The translations under genes were made by a program, and so were the position numbers. 24,275 nt of DNA from Rubrobacter sp. (GTDB taxonomy: Bacteria; Actinomycetota; Rubrobacteria; Rubrobacterales; Rubrobacteraceae): NCBI GenBank assembly GCA_016781885.1, contig JADDPM010000012.1, positions 1-24,275 on the forward strand, written 5' to 3'. The notes beneath the pieces are model-generated. The model was not told where the DNA came from, made no database searches, and saw only the letters and a list, made by a program, of their open reading frames with translations. Of this stretch, positions 1 to 8,080 are shown in pieces. The stretch's first letter is position 1, and each line of letters begins with the position of its first letter.

Positions 1-519
1 CTCGGCGGAGATAAACTCGCCGGTGAGGAGCATCTGCATCGCTTTTTTCTGGCCTATGGCGCGGCTTAAAGCCACCATCGGGGTGGAGCAGAAGAGACCT
101 ATCTTTACGCCGGGGCAGGCGAAGCGGGCGCCTTCGGAGGCGACGACGAGGTCGCAGGTGGCGGCGAGCTGGCAGCCGGCGGCGGTGGCGATACCGTGGA
201 CCTGGGCTATGATGGGCTGTGGGATGGACTGGATGGTCTCCATCAACTCGCAGCAGACGTCGAAGAGGTGGCGGTAGAAGGCGGGGGCTCGGCCGATCAT
301 CTCGGAGAGGTCGTGGCCGGCGCAGAAGGCGGGGCCATTGCCGCGCAGGATCACTACCGGCGACTTCCCTGACTCGCCTATCGCCTTGAGACAGGTTATG
401 AGTTCTTGCATATGGTCCAGGGAGAGGGCGTTTCGCTTTTTGGGACGGTTCATGGTGACGAGGGCGACGTTTTCGTCGCCCTCGTACAGAATGTGCTCGT
501 AGGTTTGTTCTTGGAGCAT
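1..519 (-). CDS. Enoyl-CoA hydratase/isomerase family protein (partial, C-terminus off left edge)
   Basis: This gene reads leftwards from ATG at 519 and is open to the window edge, giving 173 codons. The protein starts MLQEQTYEHILYEGDE and shows the crotonase-fold landmarks: MNRPKKRNALS near residues 28-38, the oxyanion-hole segment FCAGHDLSEM near 72-81, and HGIATAAGCQLAATCDLVVAS near 116-136. The later CPGVKIGLFCSTPMVALSRA segment resembles the ECHDC3-like branch of crotonases. Such enzymes hydrate or isomerise enoyl-CoA thioesters, but the exact substrate is not readable. AAGGATAG upstream serves as ribosome binding site. It begins 10 bp after the acyl-CoA synthetase stop, so the two are probably cotranscribed: the ligase would supply CoA thioesters to this enzyme. 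The C-terminal third lies outside the window. Confidence 0.9.
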   Translation of the reverse strand, partial: MLQEQTYEHILYEGDENVALVTMNRPKKRNALSLDHMQELITCLKAIGESGKSPVVILRGNGPAFCAGHDLSEMIGRAPAFYRHLFDVCCELMETIQSIPQPIIAQVHGIATAAGCQLAATCDLVVASEGARFACPGVKIGLFCSTPMVALSRAIGQKKAMQMLLTGEFISAE

Positions 520-529
520 GGTTCTATCC

Positions 530-2107
530 TTAGCTCTTCTGGCCGTTCTGGCTCTCCTTTTCCCTCTCGCGCAAGACGAATTTCTGGACCTTGCCGGTAG
601 AGGTTTTCGGTAGCTCATCGAGGAACTCGACGGCGGCAGGGGCCTTGAAGCGTGCGAGTCGCTCCTTGACGAAGTCTATGATCTCCTGCTCCGTGGTCTC
701 CTTACCGTGCTTGAGGGTTACGAAGGCCTTGGGACGCTCGCCCCAATGCTCGTCCGGCATGGCGGTGACTGCAGCTTCCAATATATCCGGGTGCTCGGCT
801 AGGACCTGTTCGACCTCGACACCCGAAATGTTCTCGCCGCCGGAGATGATCACGTCCTTGTCGCGGTCCTTGATCTCGACGTACCCGTCGGGATGCCAGA
901 CGGCGAGATCGCCGGAGTGGTACCAGCCGCCCTTGAAGGACTTTTCGGTCTGCTCCTCGTTATCGAGATAGCCCTTCATTACCATGTTGCCGCGCATGAC
1001 TATCTCGCCCATCGTCTCCCCGTCGAGCGGTACGTCGTTCATGTCGTCATCCACGACGCGCACCAGGTCGGCCGTGCAGTAGCCCTGGCCCTGGCGCGCC
1101 AGGAGTCGGGCGTGCTCCTGGGGATCTTTCTCCTCCCACTCCTTACGCGGGGCGCTTGTGGTCATGGGGCCGTAAGTCTCGGTCAGACCGTAGAGGTGTA
1201 TGGGACGGATGTTCAGATCGAGGAGCTGGTTGAGAAGGGTTGGCGTCGGCACGTAGCCAGCGATCGCGGCTGTGACCTGGTGGTCGAGCTCACGGCGCCC
1301 GTCGTGGTTAGCGAGCGGTATCTGGACCGTCGGCGCCGCGCAGTAGTGGGAGATTTCCTCAGACTCGAAGAGATCCCAGATTCTGCCCGGCTCGACCTTT
1401 CTCAGGCACACATGCGTCCCTGCGACAGCCGTAACCGCCCACGGATACGTCCAGCCGTTGCAGTGGAACATCGGCAGCGTCCACAGGTACCTGGTCTCGT
1501 AGTTCATCTGCGTCTCTATGACGTTGCCCAGAGCGCTGATGTACGCGCCGCGGTAGGTGTACATCACACCCTTCGGACGCCCCGTGGTCCCGGAGGTGTA
1601 GTTGACAGAGATGACCTCTTCCTCGTCCTCCAGTACGCTCGGCACCGACTCCGGAGAGCCTTCCGATAGGTAGTCCTCGTAAGGGTCACCCTCCTCGCCG
1701 GTGTCGTCTATGCGGATGCGCTCGACGCTCTCGTCCACGCCCTCCAGGAGCTTCTCTAGCTCGTGGTCCACGAAGACCATCCGGGACTTCGAGTGCTCGA
1801 TGATGTACTCGACCTCGCCCGCAGAGAGGCGGGTGTTTATGGTGACCATGACCAGGCCCGCCGCCGGTATAGCGAAGGTCCCCTCCAGCATCGGCGGCGT
1901 GTTCGGGCAGAGGAAGGCTACGCGATCGCCCTTCTGGAAGCCCGCATCCTTGAGGCGCGAGGCGAGACGGTTGACCCTCTCCTCGAATTCCTTATAGCTG
2001 TAGCGCCGATCACCGTAGACGACGGCCTCCTTATCCGGGAACATGTACGCGCTGCGTCGGAGGAAGCTCAACGGCGTGAGCTCCGTGCGGTAGACTTTCT
2101 CGCTCAT
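530..2107 (-). CDS. AMP-binding acyl-CoA synthetase (fatty-acid/aryl-CoA ligase family)
   Basis: A 525-residue ANL-superfamily ligase that activates a carboxylic acid with ATP and joins it to CoA. The P-loop-like A3 motif YTSGTTGRPKG spans residues 170-180. GLTETYG follows in the middle of the protein, and the A7-type YHSGDLAVWHPDGYVEIKDR region lies further on. The A10 lysine is in LPKTSTGKVQKF, at about residue 506. Length and all core motifs are complete. The overall pattern (GEMVMRGN-like hinge, SGGENIS) matches the FadD/DmdB-like medium- and long-chain ligases, but substrate choice cannot be deduced. The ATG start has AGGGA about 8 bp upstream. It is the first gene of a two-gene minus-strand unit with the crotonase that follows. 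Confidence 0.93.
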   Translation of the reverse strand: MSEKVYRTELTPLSFLRRSAYMFPDKEAVVYGDRRYSYKEFEERVNRLASRLKDAGFQKGDRVAFLCPNTPPMLEGTFAIPAAGLVMVTINTRLSAGEVEYIIEHSKSRMVFVDHELEKLLEGVDESVERIRIDDTGEEGDPYEDYLSEGSPESVPSVLEDEEEVISVNYTSGTTGRPKGVMYTYRGAYISALGNVIETQMNYETRYLWTLPMFHCNGWTYPWAVTAVAGTHVCLRKVEPGRIWDLFESEEISHYCAAPTVQIPLANHDGRRELDHQVTAAIAGYVPTPTLLNQLLDLNIRPIHLYGLTETYGPMTTSAPRKEWEEKDPQEHARLLARQGQGYCTADLVRVVDDDMNDVPLDGETMGEIVMRGNMVMKGYLDNEEQTEKSFKGGWYHSGDLAVWHPDGYVEIKDRDKDVIISGGENISGVEVEQVLAEHPDILEAAVTAMPDEHWGERPKAFVTLKHGKETTEQEIIDFVKERLARFKAPAAVEFLDELPKTSTGKVQKFVLREREKESQNGQKS

Positions 2108-2448
2108 GTAGAGATCCCTTCCCTTTCCGGTGTCTCCCGTAGTCTTCCCAAAACCGCCATCAGTATAATCTTCGCCCCTTCATGCCTGCCAGCCCCCACT
2201 ATCGCGCTTCATGGCGTTCGGGGGGAGATACAAGAGGTCCGAACACCTACGGGAAAGAGGTTGCGGTGGAGCATCGGCGTTCGGGGCGGAGGGGGCGGAG
2301 GAACTTCTCCGGCGGGGTGCGCTCCCGGAGGTGGGCGAGGACTTCAACCGGGCCATCTCATGCCGTTCTAGATTAGCCGCCGGCTAGAAAAAGACGGCTG
2401 ACCTGTTAGGGTTGGCGCGGGCGGGCAGGCGATACGAGAAGTGTTCTC
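2108..2448. other. Intergenic region between divergent acyl-CoA synthetase and aldo/keto reductase
   Basis: This 341-bp stretch separates two divergent genes. It contains a TATAAT-like match at 2164-2169 that reads TATACT on the minus strand (2162-2167). That could be the -10 of the acyl-CoA synthetase promoter, but neither strand shows a good -35 at normal spacing. The open frame at 2182-2376 encodes an arginine/glycine-rich product with no recognisable family and no convincing ribosome binding site, so I do not call it a gene. A short inverted repeat touches the downstream ATG and is listed separately. Confidence 0.4.
2436..2448 (+). promoter_or_regulatory. 13-bp inverted repeat abutting the aldo/keto reductase start codon
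   Basis: GAGAA-GTG-TTCTC is a perfect inverted repeat with 5-bp arms ending directly before the ATG at 2449. The only purine-rich SD-like bases upstream of this gene lie inside it. It could be an operator or a small hairpin that affects ribosome access. Chance occurrence of 5-bp arms is also possible. Confidence 0.3.
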
Positions 2449-3411
2449 ATGCAGACGCGCAAGTTCGGCAACACGGGGATGGAGACGACGACGATCGGGT
2501 TCGGGAGTTGGGCCGTCGGCGGGAGCGGGTGGGCGGCAGGTTGGGGGCCGCAGGACGACGAGGAGTCGGTTGGGGCGATCCGCCGGGCGCTGGAGCTCGG
2601 GATTAACTGGATAGATACCGCCGCCGTCTACGGTCTCGGGCACTCTGAGGAGGTCGTCGTCCGCGCCTTGAAGGGCGTGCCCGAGGGGGAGCGTCCCTAC
2701 GTGTTCACCAAGTGCTCGATGATTTGGGACGAGAACGGGGAGATCGGACACAACCTCAAGGCCGACTCCGTAAAGCGCGAGTGCGAGGAGAGCCTGCGGC
2801 GGCTAAACACCGACGTTATCGACCTGTACCAGATCCACTGGCCCAACCCCGACGAGGAGATCGAGGAAGGCTGGCAGGCGATGGCGGAGCTTAAAGAAGA
2901 GGGTAAGGTCCGGCACATCGGCGTCTCGAACTTCGATGTCTCCCAGATGAAGCGGGCGCAGGCGATAGCCTCGATAGACTCTCTCCAGCCCCCCTACAGC
3001 ATGCTCGACCGGGGGATAGAGGACGAGATTTTGCCTTATTGCCGGGAGCAGAACATAGCGGTGATCATTTACTCGCCGATGAAGAGCGGCCTGCTCACGG
3101 GCAAGATGACCAAAAAGCGCGCCGAGAGCCTCCCCGAGGACGACTGGCGTAGCCGCGCCCGCGCCTTCAACGAGCCCCAGCTCTCGAAGAACCTAGGGCT
3201 CGTCGACTTGCTGCGCGAGATCGGGGGCCGCCACGATGCCTCCCCGGCCGAGGTCGCCATCGCCTGGACCCTGCTACACCCGGCCGTGACGGCGGCCATC
3301 GTCGGCGCCCGCCGCCCGGACCAGGTGGACGGCGTCGTCGGCGCCGCGGACCTGAAGTTGAGCGACGATGAGGTCGGCGAGATAGAGACGTTTCTGGCCG
3401 AGAGCTACTAA
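2449..3411 (+). CDS. Aldo/keto reductase
   Basis: A 320-residue NADPH-dependent oxidoreductase of the aldo/keto reductase superfamily, with a (beta/alpha)8 barrel. The catalytic tetrad is visible: D56 in NWIDTAAVYG, Y61, K88 in YVFTKCS and H130 in DLYQIHWPNP. The cofactor-binding segments IGVSNFD (about 157-163) and the C-terminal IVGARRPDQVDGVVGAADL are also present. It resembles the AKR11/IolS-YhdN type used on small aldehydes and sugars, but the substrate cannot be assigned. ATG at 2449 gives the family-typical N-terminus MQTRKFGNTGMETTTIGFG. The SD is poor and partly buried in an inverted repeat. It stands apart from the following operon, with 112 bp and a promoter candidate between them. 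Confidence 0.93.
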   Translation: MQTRKFGNTGMETTTIGFGSWAVGGSGWAAGWGPQDDEESVGAIRRALELGINWIDTAAVYGLGHSEEVVVRALKGVPEGERPYVFTKCSMIWDENGEIGHNLKADSVKRECEESLRRLNTDVIDLYQIHWPNPDEEIEEGWQAMAELKEEGKVRHIGVSNFDVSQMKRAQAIASIDSLQPPYSMLDRGIEDEILPYCREQNIAVIIYSPMKSGLLTGKMTKKRAESLPEDDWRSRARAFNEPQLSKNLGLVDLLREIGGRHDASPAEVAIAWTLLHPAVTAAIVGARRPDQVDGVVGAADLKLSDDEVGEIETFLAESY

Positions 3412-3460
3412 GGAGCTCTACACGGAGGGCATATCGCTCGTACTGAAGGTCTCCCTCTAT

Positions 3461-3489
3461 TTGACGCAAATATCGCGTGTAGGTACTCT
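3461..3489 (+). promoter_or_regulatory. Candidate sigma70-type promoter for the galactoside operon
   Basis: TTGACG (3461-3466), a 17-bp spacer and TACTCT (3484-3489) sit upstream of the symporter GTG at 3524. The -35 matches 5 of 6 consensus bases; the -10 matches 3 of 6. Position ahead of a long same-strand gene cluster makes it the best candidate for the operon promoter. Confidence 0.45.
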
Positions 3490-3523
3490 GGACGCATAGG
3501 GGACTGGAGGAAAGGAGATCGCC

Positions 3524-5179
3524 GTGACGAGTCTGGCACTGCTTCAGCTGGAAGTTTCCGTGGAGGATTCGTGGCTGGATTACCTCATCATCAGCATATA
3601 CTTCCTCTTCGTCCTGGGCATAGGCGCGGTCCTGAGGAGCCGGATGCGGTCCTCGGAGGATTACTTTCTCTCGGGTAGATCGCTGCCGAGTTGGGTCACG
3701 GGATTGGCCTTTCTGGGGGCGAACCTGGGGGCTTTGGAGATCCTGGGCATGGGAGCGGGGGCCGCGCAGTACGGGATCATGACGGCCCACTTCTACTGGA
3801 TAGGCGCCATACCCGCGATGGTCTTCGTCGCCCTGTTCATGATCCCGTTCTACTATGGGAGCGGAGTGGTCTCCGTGCCCGGCTACCTCAAGCGGCGCTA
3901 CAACGAGGCCACGCGTGGCTTCAACGCCGTCCTGTTCGCCATCTTTATGATCCTCCTTAGCGGCCTCAACATGTACGCCATGGCGATAGTATTCAAGCTG
4001 CTCCTCGGCTGGTCGATCACCGCAAGCATCTTCCTCTCGGCGGCGGTCATCATGACATACGTAGTCCTCGGCGGGCTCTCGTCTTCGATCTTCAACGAGG
4101 TGCTGCAGTTCTTCCTCATAACACTTGGGCTCTCGCCGCTTGTCATCTTCGCGCTGGTAGCGGCGGGGGGCTGGTCAGGATTGCAAGAAACGATTAGCAA
4201 ACCGGAGTTTTTCCACCTTTGGGCCGACACGGGGAGCACGGGCAACCCGATGGCGGTGCAGTGGTTCGCGATAGTTTTTGGGTTGGGGTTCATCATGAGC
4301 TTCGGCTACTGGTGCACGGATTTTCTGGTGGTCCAGAGGGCTCTAGCCGCCGAAGACCTGGCGGCCTCGCAGCGCACTCCCCTGATCGCCGCCTTCCCGA
4401 AGATCCTCTACGGGATCCTGGCCATCTTCCCGGGGCTGATCGCCCTCAGCGTATTCCCCGAGCTGGGCCAGAGCCCGGGCCTGGAGAACTCCTACAACAT
4501 GGCCATCCCGTACGTGATGGCCTACTACTTGCCAACCGGCATGCTGGGGTTGGGGTTGACCGCCCTGCTGGCGTCCTTCATGAGCGGGATGGCGGGGAAC
4601 GTGACAGCGTTCAACACAGTCTGGACCTACGATATCTATCGTGCCTATATGCGGCCGGACGCGCCAGACGGGCACTACGTGACTGTGGGTCGCATCGCTA
4701 CCGTCGTAGGGGTGCTCCTCAGCATAGGGACCACGTACGCCGTGCTGGCGTTCGAGAGCATACTCGATTACCTCCAGCTCCTGCATGGGATATTCCTGGC
4801 GCCGTTGTTTGCGACGTTCCTCCTCGGGATGTTCTGGAGAAGGACGACGCCGTGGGGCGGGTTCGCAGGACTCGTGTCGGGGACGGCTGCGGGCGTGGTG
4901 CTGTGGGGTTTCGAGTTGATGGGGGCTATCTCTTACGGCAGCCCGATGGCCGGAAACTTCTGGCGGGCGATCTGGGCCTGGGTGATCTGCTTCGGGGTCA
5001 CCATAGCCGTCTCGCTCCTCACCTCCCGCTCCCGCAAGACCGATGAGGAGCTTGAGGGCTTGGTCTGGGGCCTCACCGAACAGAAGGAGGCCGTGGAGCC
5101 GGTCTGGTATAAGAAGCCCTGGGTGCTGGGCGTCGCTGCGCTCGCCATCACTCTCGTGTTGAACATAATCTTTTTCTAA
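3524..5179 (+). CDS. Sodium:solute symporter (SSS family)
   Basis: A 551-residue polytopic inner-membrane transporter of the SSS/SGLT family, expected to move a solute with sodium. Family marks include the N-terminal helix DYLIISIYFLFVLGIGAV, the loop RMRSSEDYFLSGRSLPSW (residues ~38-55) and the GANLGALEILGMGAGAAQYG segment of the first broken helix. About 13 hydrophobic helices follow, with the last at the extreme C-terminus (VLGVAALAITLVLNIIFF). The GTG start is chosen because GGAAAGGAG lies 5-6 bp before it. The transporter leads a cluster with a GH1 glycosidase and galTEK, so a sugar or galactoside is the likely cargo; that is inference from context. A two-helix protein follows 12 bp downstream. 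Confidence 0.92.
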   Translation: MTSLALLQLEVSVEDSWLDYLIISIYFLFVLGIGAVLRSRMRSSEDYFLSGRSLPSWVTGLAFLGANLGALEILGMGAGAAQYGIMTAHFYWIGAIPAMVFVALFMIPFYYGSGVVSVPGYLKRRYNEATRGFNAVLFAIFMILLSGLNMYAMAIVFKLLLGWSITASIFLSAAVIMTYVVLGGLSSSIFNEVLQFFLITLGLSPLVIFALVAAGGWSGLQETISKPEFFHLWADTGSTGNPMAVQWFAIVFGLGFIMSFGYWCTDFLVVQRALAAEDLAASQRTPLIAAFPKILYGILAIFPGLIALSVFPELGQSPGLENSYNMAIPYVMAYYLPTGMLGLGLTALLASFMSGMAGNVTAFNTVWTYDIYRAYMRPDAPDGHYVTVGRIATVVGVLLSIGTTYAVLAFESILDYLQLLHGIFLAPLFATFLLGMFWRRTTPWGGFAGLVSGTAAGVVLWGFELMGAISYGSPMAGNFWRAIWAWVICFGVTIAVSLLTSRSRKTDEELEGLVWGLTEQKEAVEPVWYKKPWVLGVAALAITLVLNIIFF

Positions 5180-5191
5180 GGAGGACGCGGC

Positions 5192-5494
5192 ATGACCGGG
5201 GAGAACTTGAGGAGGACAGAGGAGAAGGTGGAGGAGTCCCTGCGGTCCGGGGGCGGGCACGCCCTGGCGATAGGGTTCTACATCGGGACGCTCGTAGTGA
5301 TCATCGGCACTATACTGGCCCTTTACGGGCTGCTGGGCTCTTCGGAGCAGACGTACAAGAGCCTTGGGATCAACATTAACCTGTGGTGGGGTCTGTTCAT
5401 GGTCTTCTTTGGCTGTGTAGCCCTCGGCATGAGCTTCGCCTCCCCCCGCCGGAGGGCCGCCCGACGAGAGTCTGCTCAACGCCGGGACTCCTAG
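5192..5494 (+). CDS. Small two-helix membrane protein, likely symporter partner
   Basis: A 100-residue protein that I do not recognise by family. It has an acidic/basic soluble N-terminus (1-22), a first transmembrane segment at about 24-47 (LAIGFYIGTLVVIIGTILAL), a short loop, a second segment at about 63-82 (NLWWGLFMVFFGCVALGMSF) and an arginine-rich tail. The positive tail suggests that it lies in the cytoplasm, with both termini inside. AAGGAGG is 7 bp before the ATG and overlaps the symporter stop region, so the two are translated from the same message. Its placement suggests a role as accessory or stabilising subunit of the sodium symporter, as small subunits do for some other SSS members; this is inference. 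Confidence 0.8.
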   Translation: MTGENLRRTEEKVEESLRSGGGHALAIGFYIGTLVVIIGTILALYGLLGSSEQTYKSLGININLWWGLFMVFFGCVALGMSFASPRRRAARRESAQRRDS

Positions 5495-5585
5495 AGTATG
5501 CGGGATCACCCCTCCGTTCACGGGTCGTGACGCAACTCCGGCCCCGGATGCTACACAGGCGTCAGCACGTGAGGTGGGGCAGAGC

Positions 5586-6950
5586 ATGAATTTCCCGGAG
5601 GACTTCCTGTGGGGGACCGCGACCGCCTCCTACCAAGTCGAGGGCGCGGTGAACGAGGACGGGCGCGGACCCGCCATCTGGGATACCTTCTCCCATGCCC
5701 CCGGCAAGGTTTATCGCGGCGACACCGGAGACCTCGCCTGCGACCAGTACCACCGCCTGGAAGAGGACCTCGACCTCATGGCGGAGTTCGGCATAAGAGC
5801 CTACCGCTTCTCCGTCGCCTGGCCGAGGATACAGCCTGAGGGTAGTGGACCAGCGAACCAAAGGGGCCTCGACTACTACCGCCGCCTCGTGGAGGGGTTG
5901 CATGAACGTTGGATCGAGCCGATGCTCACGCTCTATCACTGGGACTTGCCGCAGGCTTTGGAGGATAGGGGAGGTTGGACAAGCAGAGAGACTTCAGAGC
6001 GATTTGCCGAGTACACGGACATCGTGTACGACTCGCTCGCGGACTCTGTGCGCTTCTGGATCACCTTGAACGAGCCCTGGGTCTCCAGTTGGCTCGGCTA
6101 CGGCGTCGGCGTCCACGCCCCTGGGCACAGAAGTACTTCCAAGGCGCTGGCCGCCGCCCACCACCTCCTGCTCGGGCACGGCCTCGCTATGCAAGAGATG
6201 CGCTCTAGGGGGAACCCCGGCGGAGATAACCAGCTCGGCATCACCCTAAACCTCTCGCCGGTCCGCCCGTCGAGGGACAGGGAGGCCGACAGGGAGGCCG
6301 CCCGCAGGGTAGACGGGCAGGCCAACCGCCTCTACCTCGACCCCATCCTCCGCGGCAGCTACCCGCAGGACGTCCTGGATCATTACTCCTCCAAGAGCGA
6401 TTTCTCATTCGTGCGCGACGGCGACCTCGAGATAATCTCGGTGCCCATAGACTTCCTCGGCGTCAACTACTACATGCGCCACATGGTGCGCGAGGACGCC
6501 GCCGAGACGGACGACGTCTTCTCAAGCGCCCGCGCGAGGGTCGTGATCCCCCACGGCGTACAGAAGACGGCGATGGGCTGGCCCACAGAACCCGAAGGCC
6601 TCACCGAACTGCTCCTCCGCCTCGACCGCGAGTACACGAAGCTCCCGATCTATATAACCGAGAACGGTTGCGCTCTCAACGACTACGCGGACCCCGAGGG
6701 CTGCGTGAACGACGAGGAGCGTATCGCCTACCTCGACGCCCATCTCCGGGCCGCGCACGAGGCGATGGCGGGGGGCGTGGACCTCCGGGGCTACTTCGCC
6801 TGGTCGCTTTTGGATAACTTCGAGTGGGCGGAGGGGTACTCCAAGCGGTTCGGGATCGTGTACGTAGACTACCCCACTCAGAGGCGCGTCCCGAAGACGA
6901 GCGCTCGCTGGTACGCCGACGTCATTGGACGCAACGGGCTGAAGGGCTAA
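5586..6950 (+). CDS. GH1 family beta-glycosidase (beta-glucosidase/beta-galactosidase)
   Basis: A 454-residue retaining glycosidase of family GH1 that hydrolyses beta-linked glucosides or galactosides. The N-terminus MNFPEDFLWGTATASYQVEG is the GH1 signature. The acid/base glutamate is E163 in WITLNEPW, and the nucleophile is E359 in IYITENG. YFAWSLLDNFEWAEGYSKRFG, with the aglycone-site region, is complete. No signal peptide is seen, so it acts in the cytoplasm on imported disaccharide. ATG at 5586 is preferred over the in-frame GTG at 5574 because GAGGTG lies 9 bp before the ATG. With galTEK downstream, lactose or another beta-galactoside is the likely substrate. GH1 enzymes often accept both sugars, so specificity is open. 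Confidence 0.93.
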   Translation: MNFPEDFLWGTATASYQVEGAVNEDGRGPAIWDTFSHAPGKVYRGDTGDLACDQYHRLEEDLDLMAEFGIRAYRFSVAWPRIQPEGSGPANQRGLDYYRRLVEGLHERWIEPMLTLYHWDLPQALEDRGGWTSRETSERFAEYTDIVYDSLADSVRFWITLNEPWVSSWLGYGVGVHAPGHRSTSKALAAAHHLLLGHGLAMQEMRSRGNPGGDNQLGITLNLSPVRPSRDREADREAARRVDGQANRLYLDPILRGSYPQDVLDHYSSKSDFSFVRDGDLEIISVPIDFLGVNYYMRHMVREDAAETDDVFSSARARVVIPHGVQKTAMGWPTEPEGLTELLLRLDREYTKLPIYITENGCALNDYADPEGCVNDEERIAYLDAHLRAAHEAMAGGVDLRGYFAWSLLDNFEWAEGYSKRFGIVYVDYPTQRRVPKTSARWYADVIGRNGLKG

Positions 6951-6953
6951 GGC

Positions 6954-7076
6954 ATGAAGCGAGAGCCTGCCTCAAAGGTGGAGAAGGAACGCGAAACCAA
7001 AGACGACGGCCGTTACGTAATCTTCTACACCTTCGAGGACGAGACCGAAGAAGACAGAGAGGACAGGGAGGATTGA
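6954..7076 (+). CDS. 40-residue microprotein between GH1 and galT
   Basis: A very short gene of 41 codons including the stop. It starts 3 bp after the glycosidase stop and ends inside the galT start region: its TGA overlaps the galT TTG (TTGA). The product has a charged N-terminus, the central hydrophobic/aromatic run DGRYVIFYTF and a strongly acidic tail (EDETEEDREDRED). AAGGG is placed about 7 bp before the ATG. The tight fit between two genes and the translational overlap argue that it is real. I cannot name its family. It may assist GalT or simply couple its translation; both are inference. Confidence 0.65.
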   Translation: MKREPASKVEKERETKDDGRYVIFYTFEDETEEDREDRED

Positions 7077-8080
7077 ACCAGCTCCGGTGGGACCCAACGC
7101 TTGAGGAGTGGGTCTCCTACGCCACCCACCGCCAGGCTCGAACCTTCCTCCCGCCCGCCGAGTACTGTCCGCTATGCCCGACCAGACAGGGCGGCTTCCC
7201 GACCGAGGTGCCCCGCGAGTCATACGATATCGTCGTCTTCGAGAACAAGTTTCCCTCCTTCGTCCCTGGCGCGCCCGAGCCCGAGGAGTCCGGTACCGCG
7301 CTGTCGCCGACCGCCCCGGGGCGCGGTACGACCGAGGTCGTCCTCTACTCGGAAGACCACGACGCGACCTTGGCCGAGTTGTCCGAGGGGCGAATCCGAA
7401 ACCTCATAGAGGTGTGGACCGACCGGTACCGGGAGCTCGGGGCGCGTGAGGAGGTTCAGTACGTCTTTATCTTCGAGAACAAGGGCGAGGCGATAGGGGT
7501 GACGCTGCACCACCCGCACGGCCAGATCTATGGCTACCCCTTCGTCCCCCCGCGCCCGAAGAAGGAGCTCGAAGCCGCCCGCGCTCATCGAGAGAGACGC
7601 GACACCTGCCTCCACTGCGACCTCCTCGCCGAGGAACAAGCCGACGGCCGCCGCGTCCTCCACAAAGGCGAGCATTTCACCGCCTTCGTTCCGTTCTACG
7701 CCCACTACCCGTACGAGGCGCACGTCTACGCTCGTCGCTGCGCACCCTCGATAGCCGACCTGAACGAAGACGAGCGGCGAGACCTCGCCCGCACCCTGAA
7801 GAGGCTCCTCGCCGGCTACGATGCCCTGTGGGGTTTCTCGCTCCCGTACATGATGGTCATGCACCAGGCCCCGACTGACGGGGAGGACCACGAAAGCGTG
7901 GCTCATTTCCACATCGAGTTCTACCCGCCCAACCGTACCGCCGAGAAGCTAAAGTACCTCGCCGGCAGCGAGACGGGGGCGGGGGCCTTTATAGTCGACG
8001 TGCTACCGGAGAAGACGGCCGAGGAGCTGCGCGAGGCCGTGGAATGGGCCGTGGAGAGTGCCGGAGGGGACGCCAGGTGA
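7073..8080 (+). CDS. galT: Galactose-1-phosphate uridylyltransferase
   Basis: A 335-residue HIT-superfamily enzyme of the Leloir pathway that exchanges UMP between UDP-glucose and galactose-1-phosphate. YCPLCP (C32, C35) fits the zinc-binding cysteines, and HHPHGQIYGYPF contains the H-P-H triad with the nucleophile at H149. A second CLHC pair lies at 179-182. The C-terminal VAHFHIEFYPP segment is typical. The start is taken as TTG at 7073, giving MNQLRWDPTLEEWV, because GAGAGGA lies 9 bp upstream and no later start keeps the conserved RWDP N-terminus. A longer open frame exists upstream but overlaps the glycosidase. The stop overlaps the next gene's GTG (GTGA). Confidence 0.93.
   Translation: MNQLRWDPTLEEWVSYATHRQARTFLPPAEYCPLCPTRQGGFPTEVPRESYDIVVFENKFPSFVPGAPEPEESGTALSPTAPGRGTTEVVLYSEDHDATLAELSEGRIRNLIEVWTDRYRELGAREEVQYVFIFENKGEAIGVTLHHPHGQIYGYPFVPPRPKKELEAARAHRERRDTCLHCDLLAEEQADGRRVLHKGEHFTAFVPFYAHYPYEAHVYARRCAPSIADLNEDERRDLARTLKRLLAGYDALWGFSLPYMMVMHQAPTDGEDHESVAHFHIEFYPPNRTAEKLKYLAGSETGAGAFIVDVLPEKTAEELREAVEWAVESAGGDAR

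Noticed and set aside
893..1669. 258-codon frame antisense to the acyl-CoA synthetase
   Set aside because: No SD or recognisable domain; composition typical of a shadow frame of the ligase gene.
2182..2376. 64-codon frame in the gap before the aldo/keto reductase
   Set aside because: Arginine/glycine-rich product, no SD and no motif; not enough to call a gene.
2374..2395. TAGCC-GCC-GGCTA hairpin beside an A run
   Set aside because: The A/T run is on the wrong side for a minus-strand terminator, and no plus-strand gene ends here.
4343..5587. Long open frame antisense to the symporter (414 codons)
   Set aside because: It lies opposite a well-supported membrane protein gene, its product is Pro/Arg/Gly/His-rich with no family features, and open antisense frames are common in GC-rich coding DNA.
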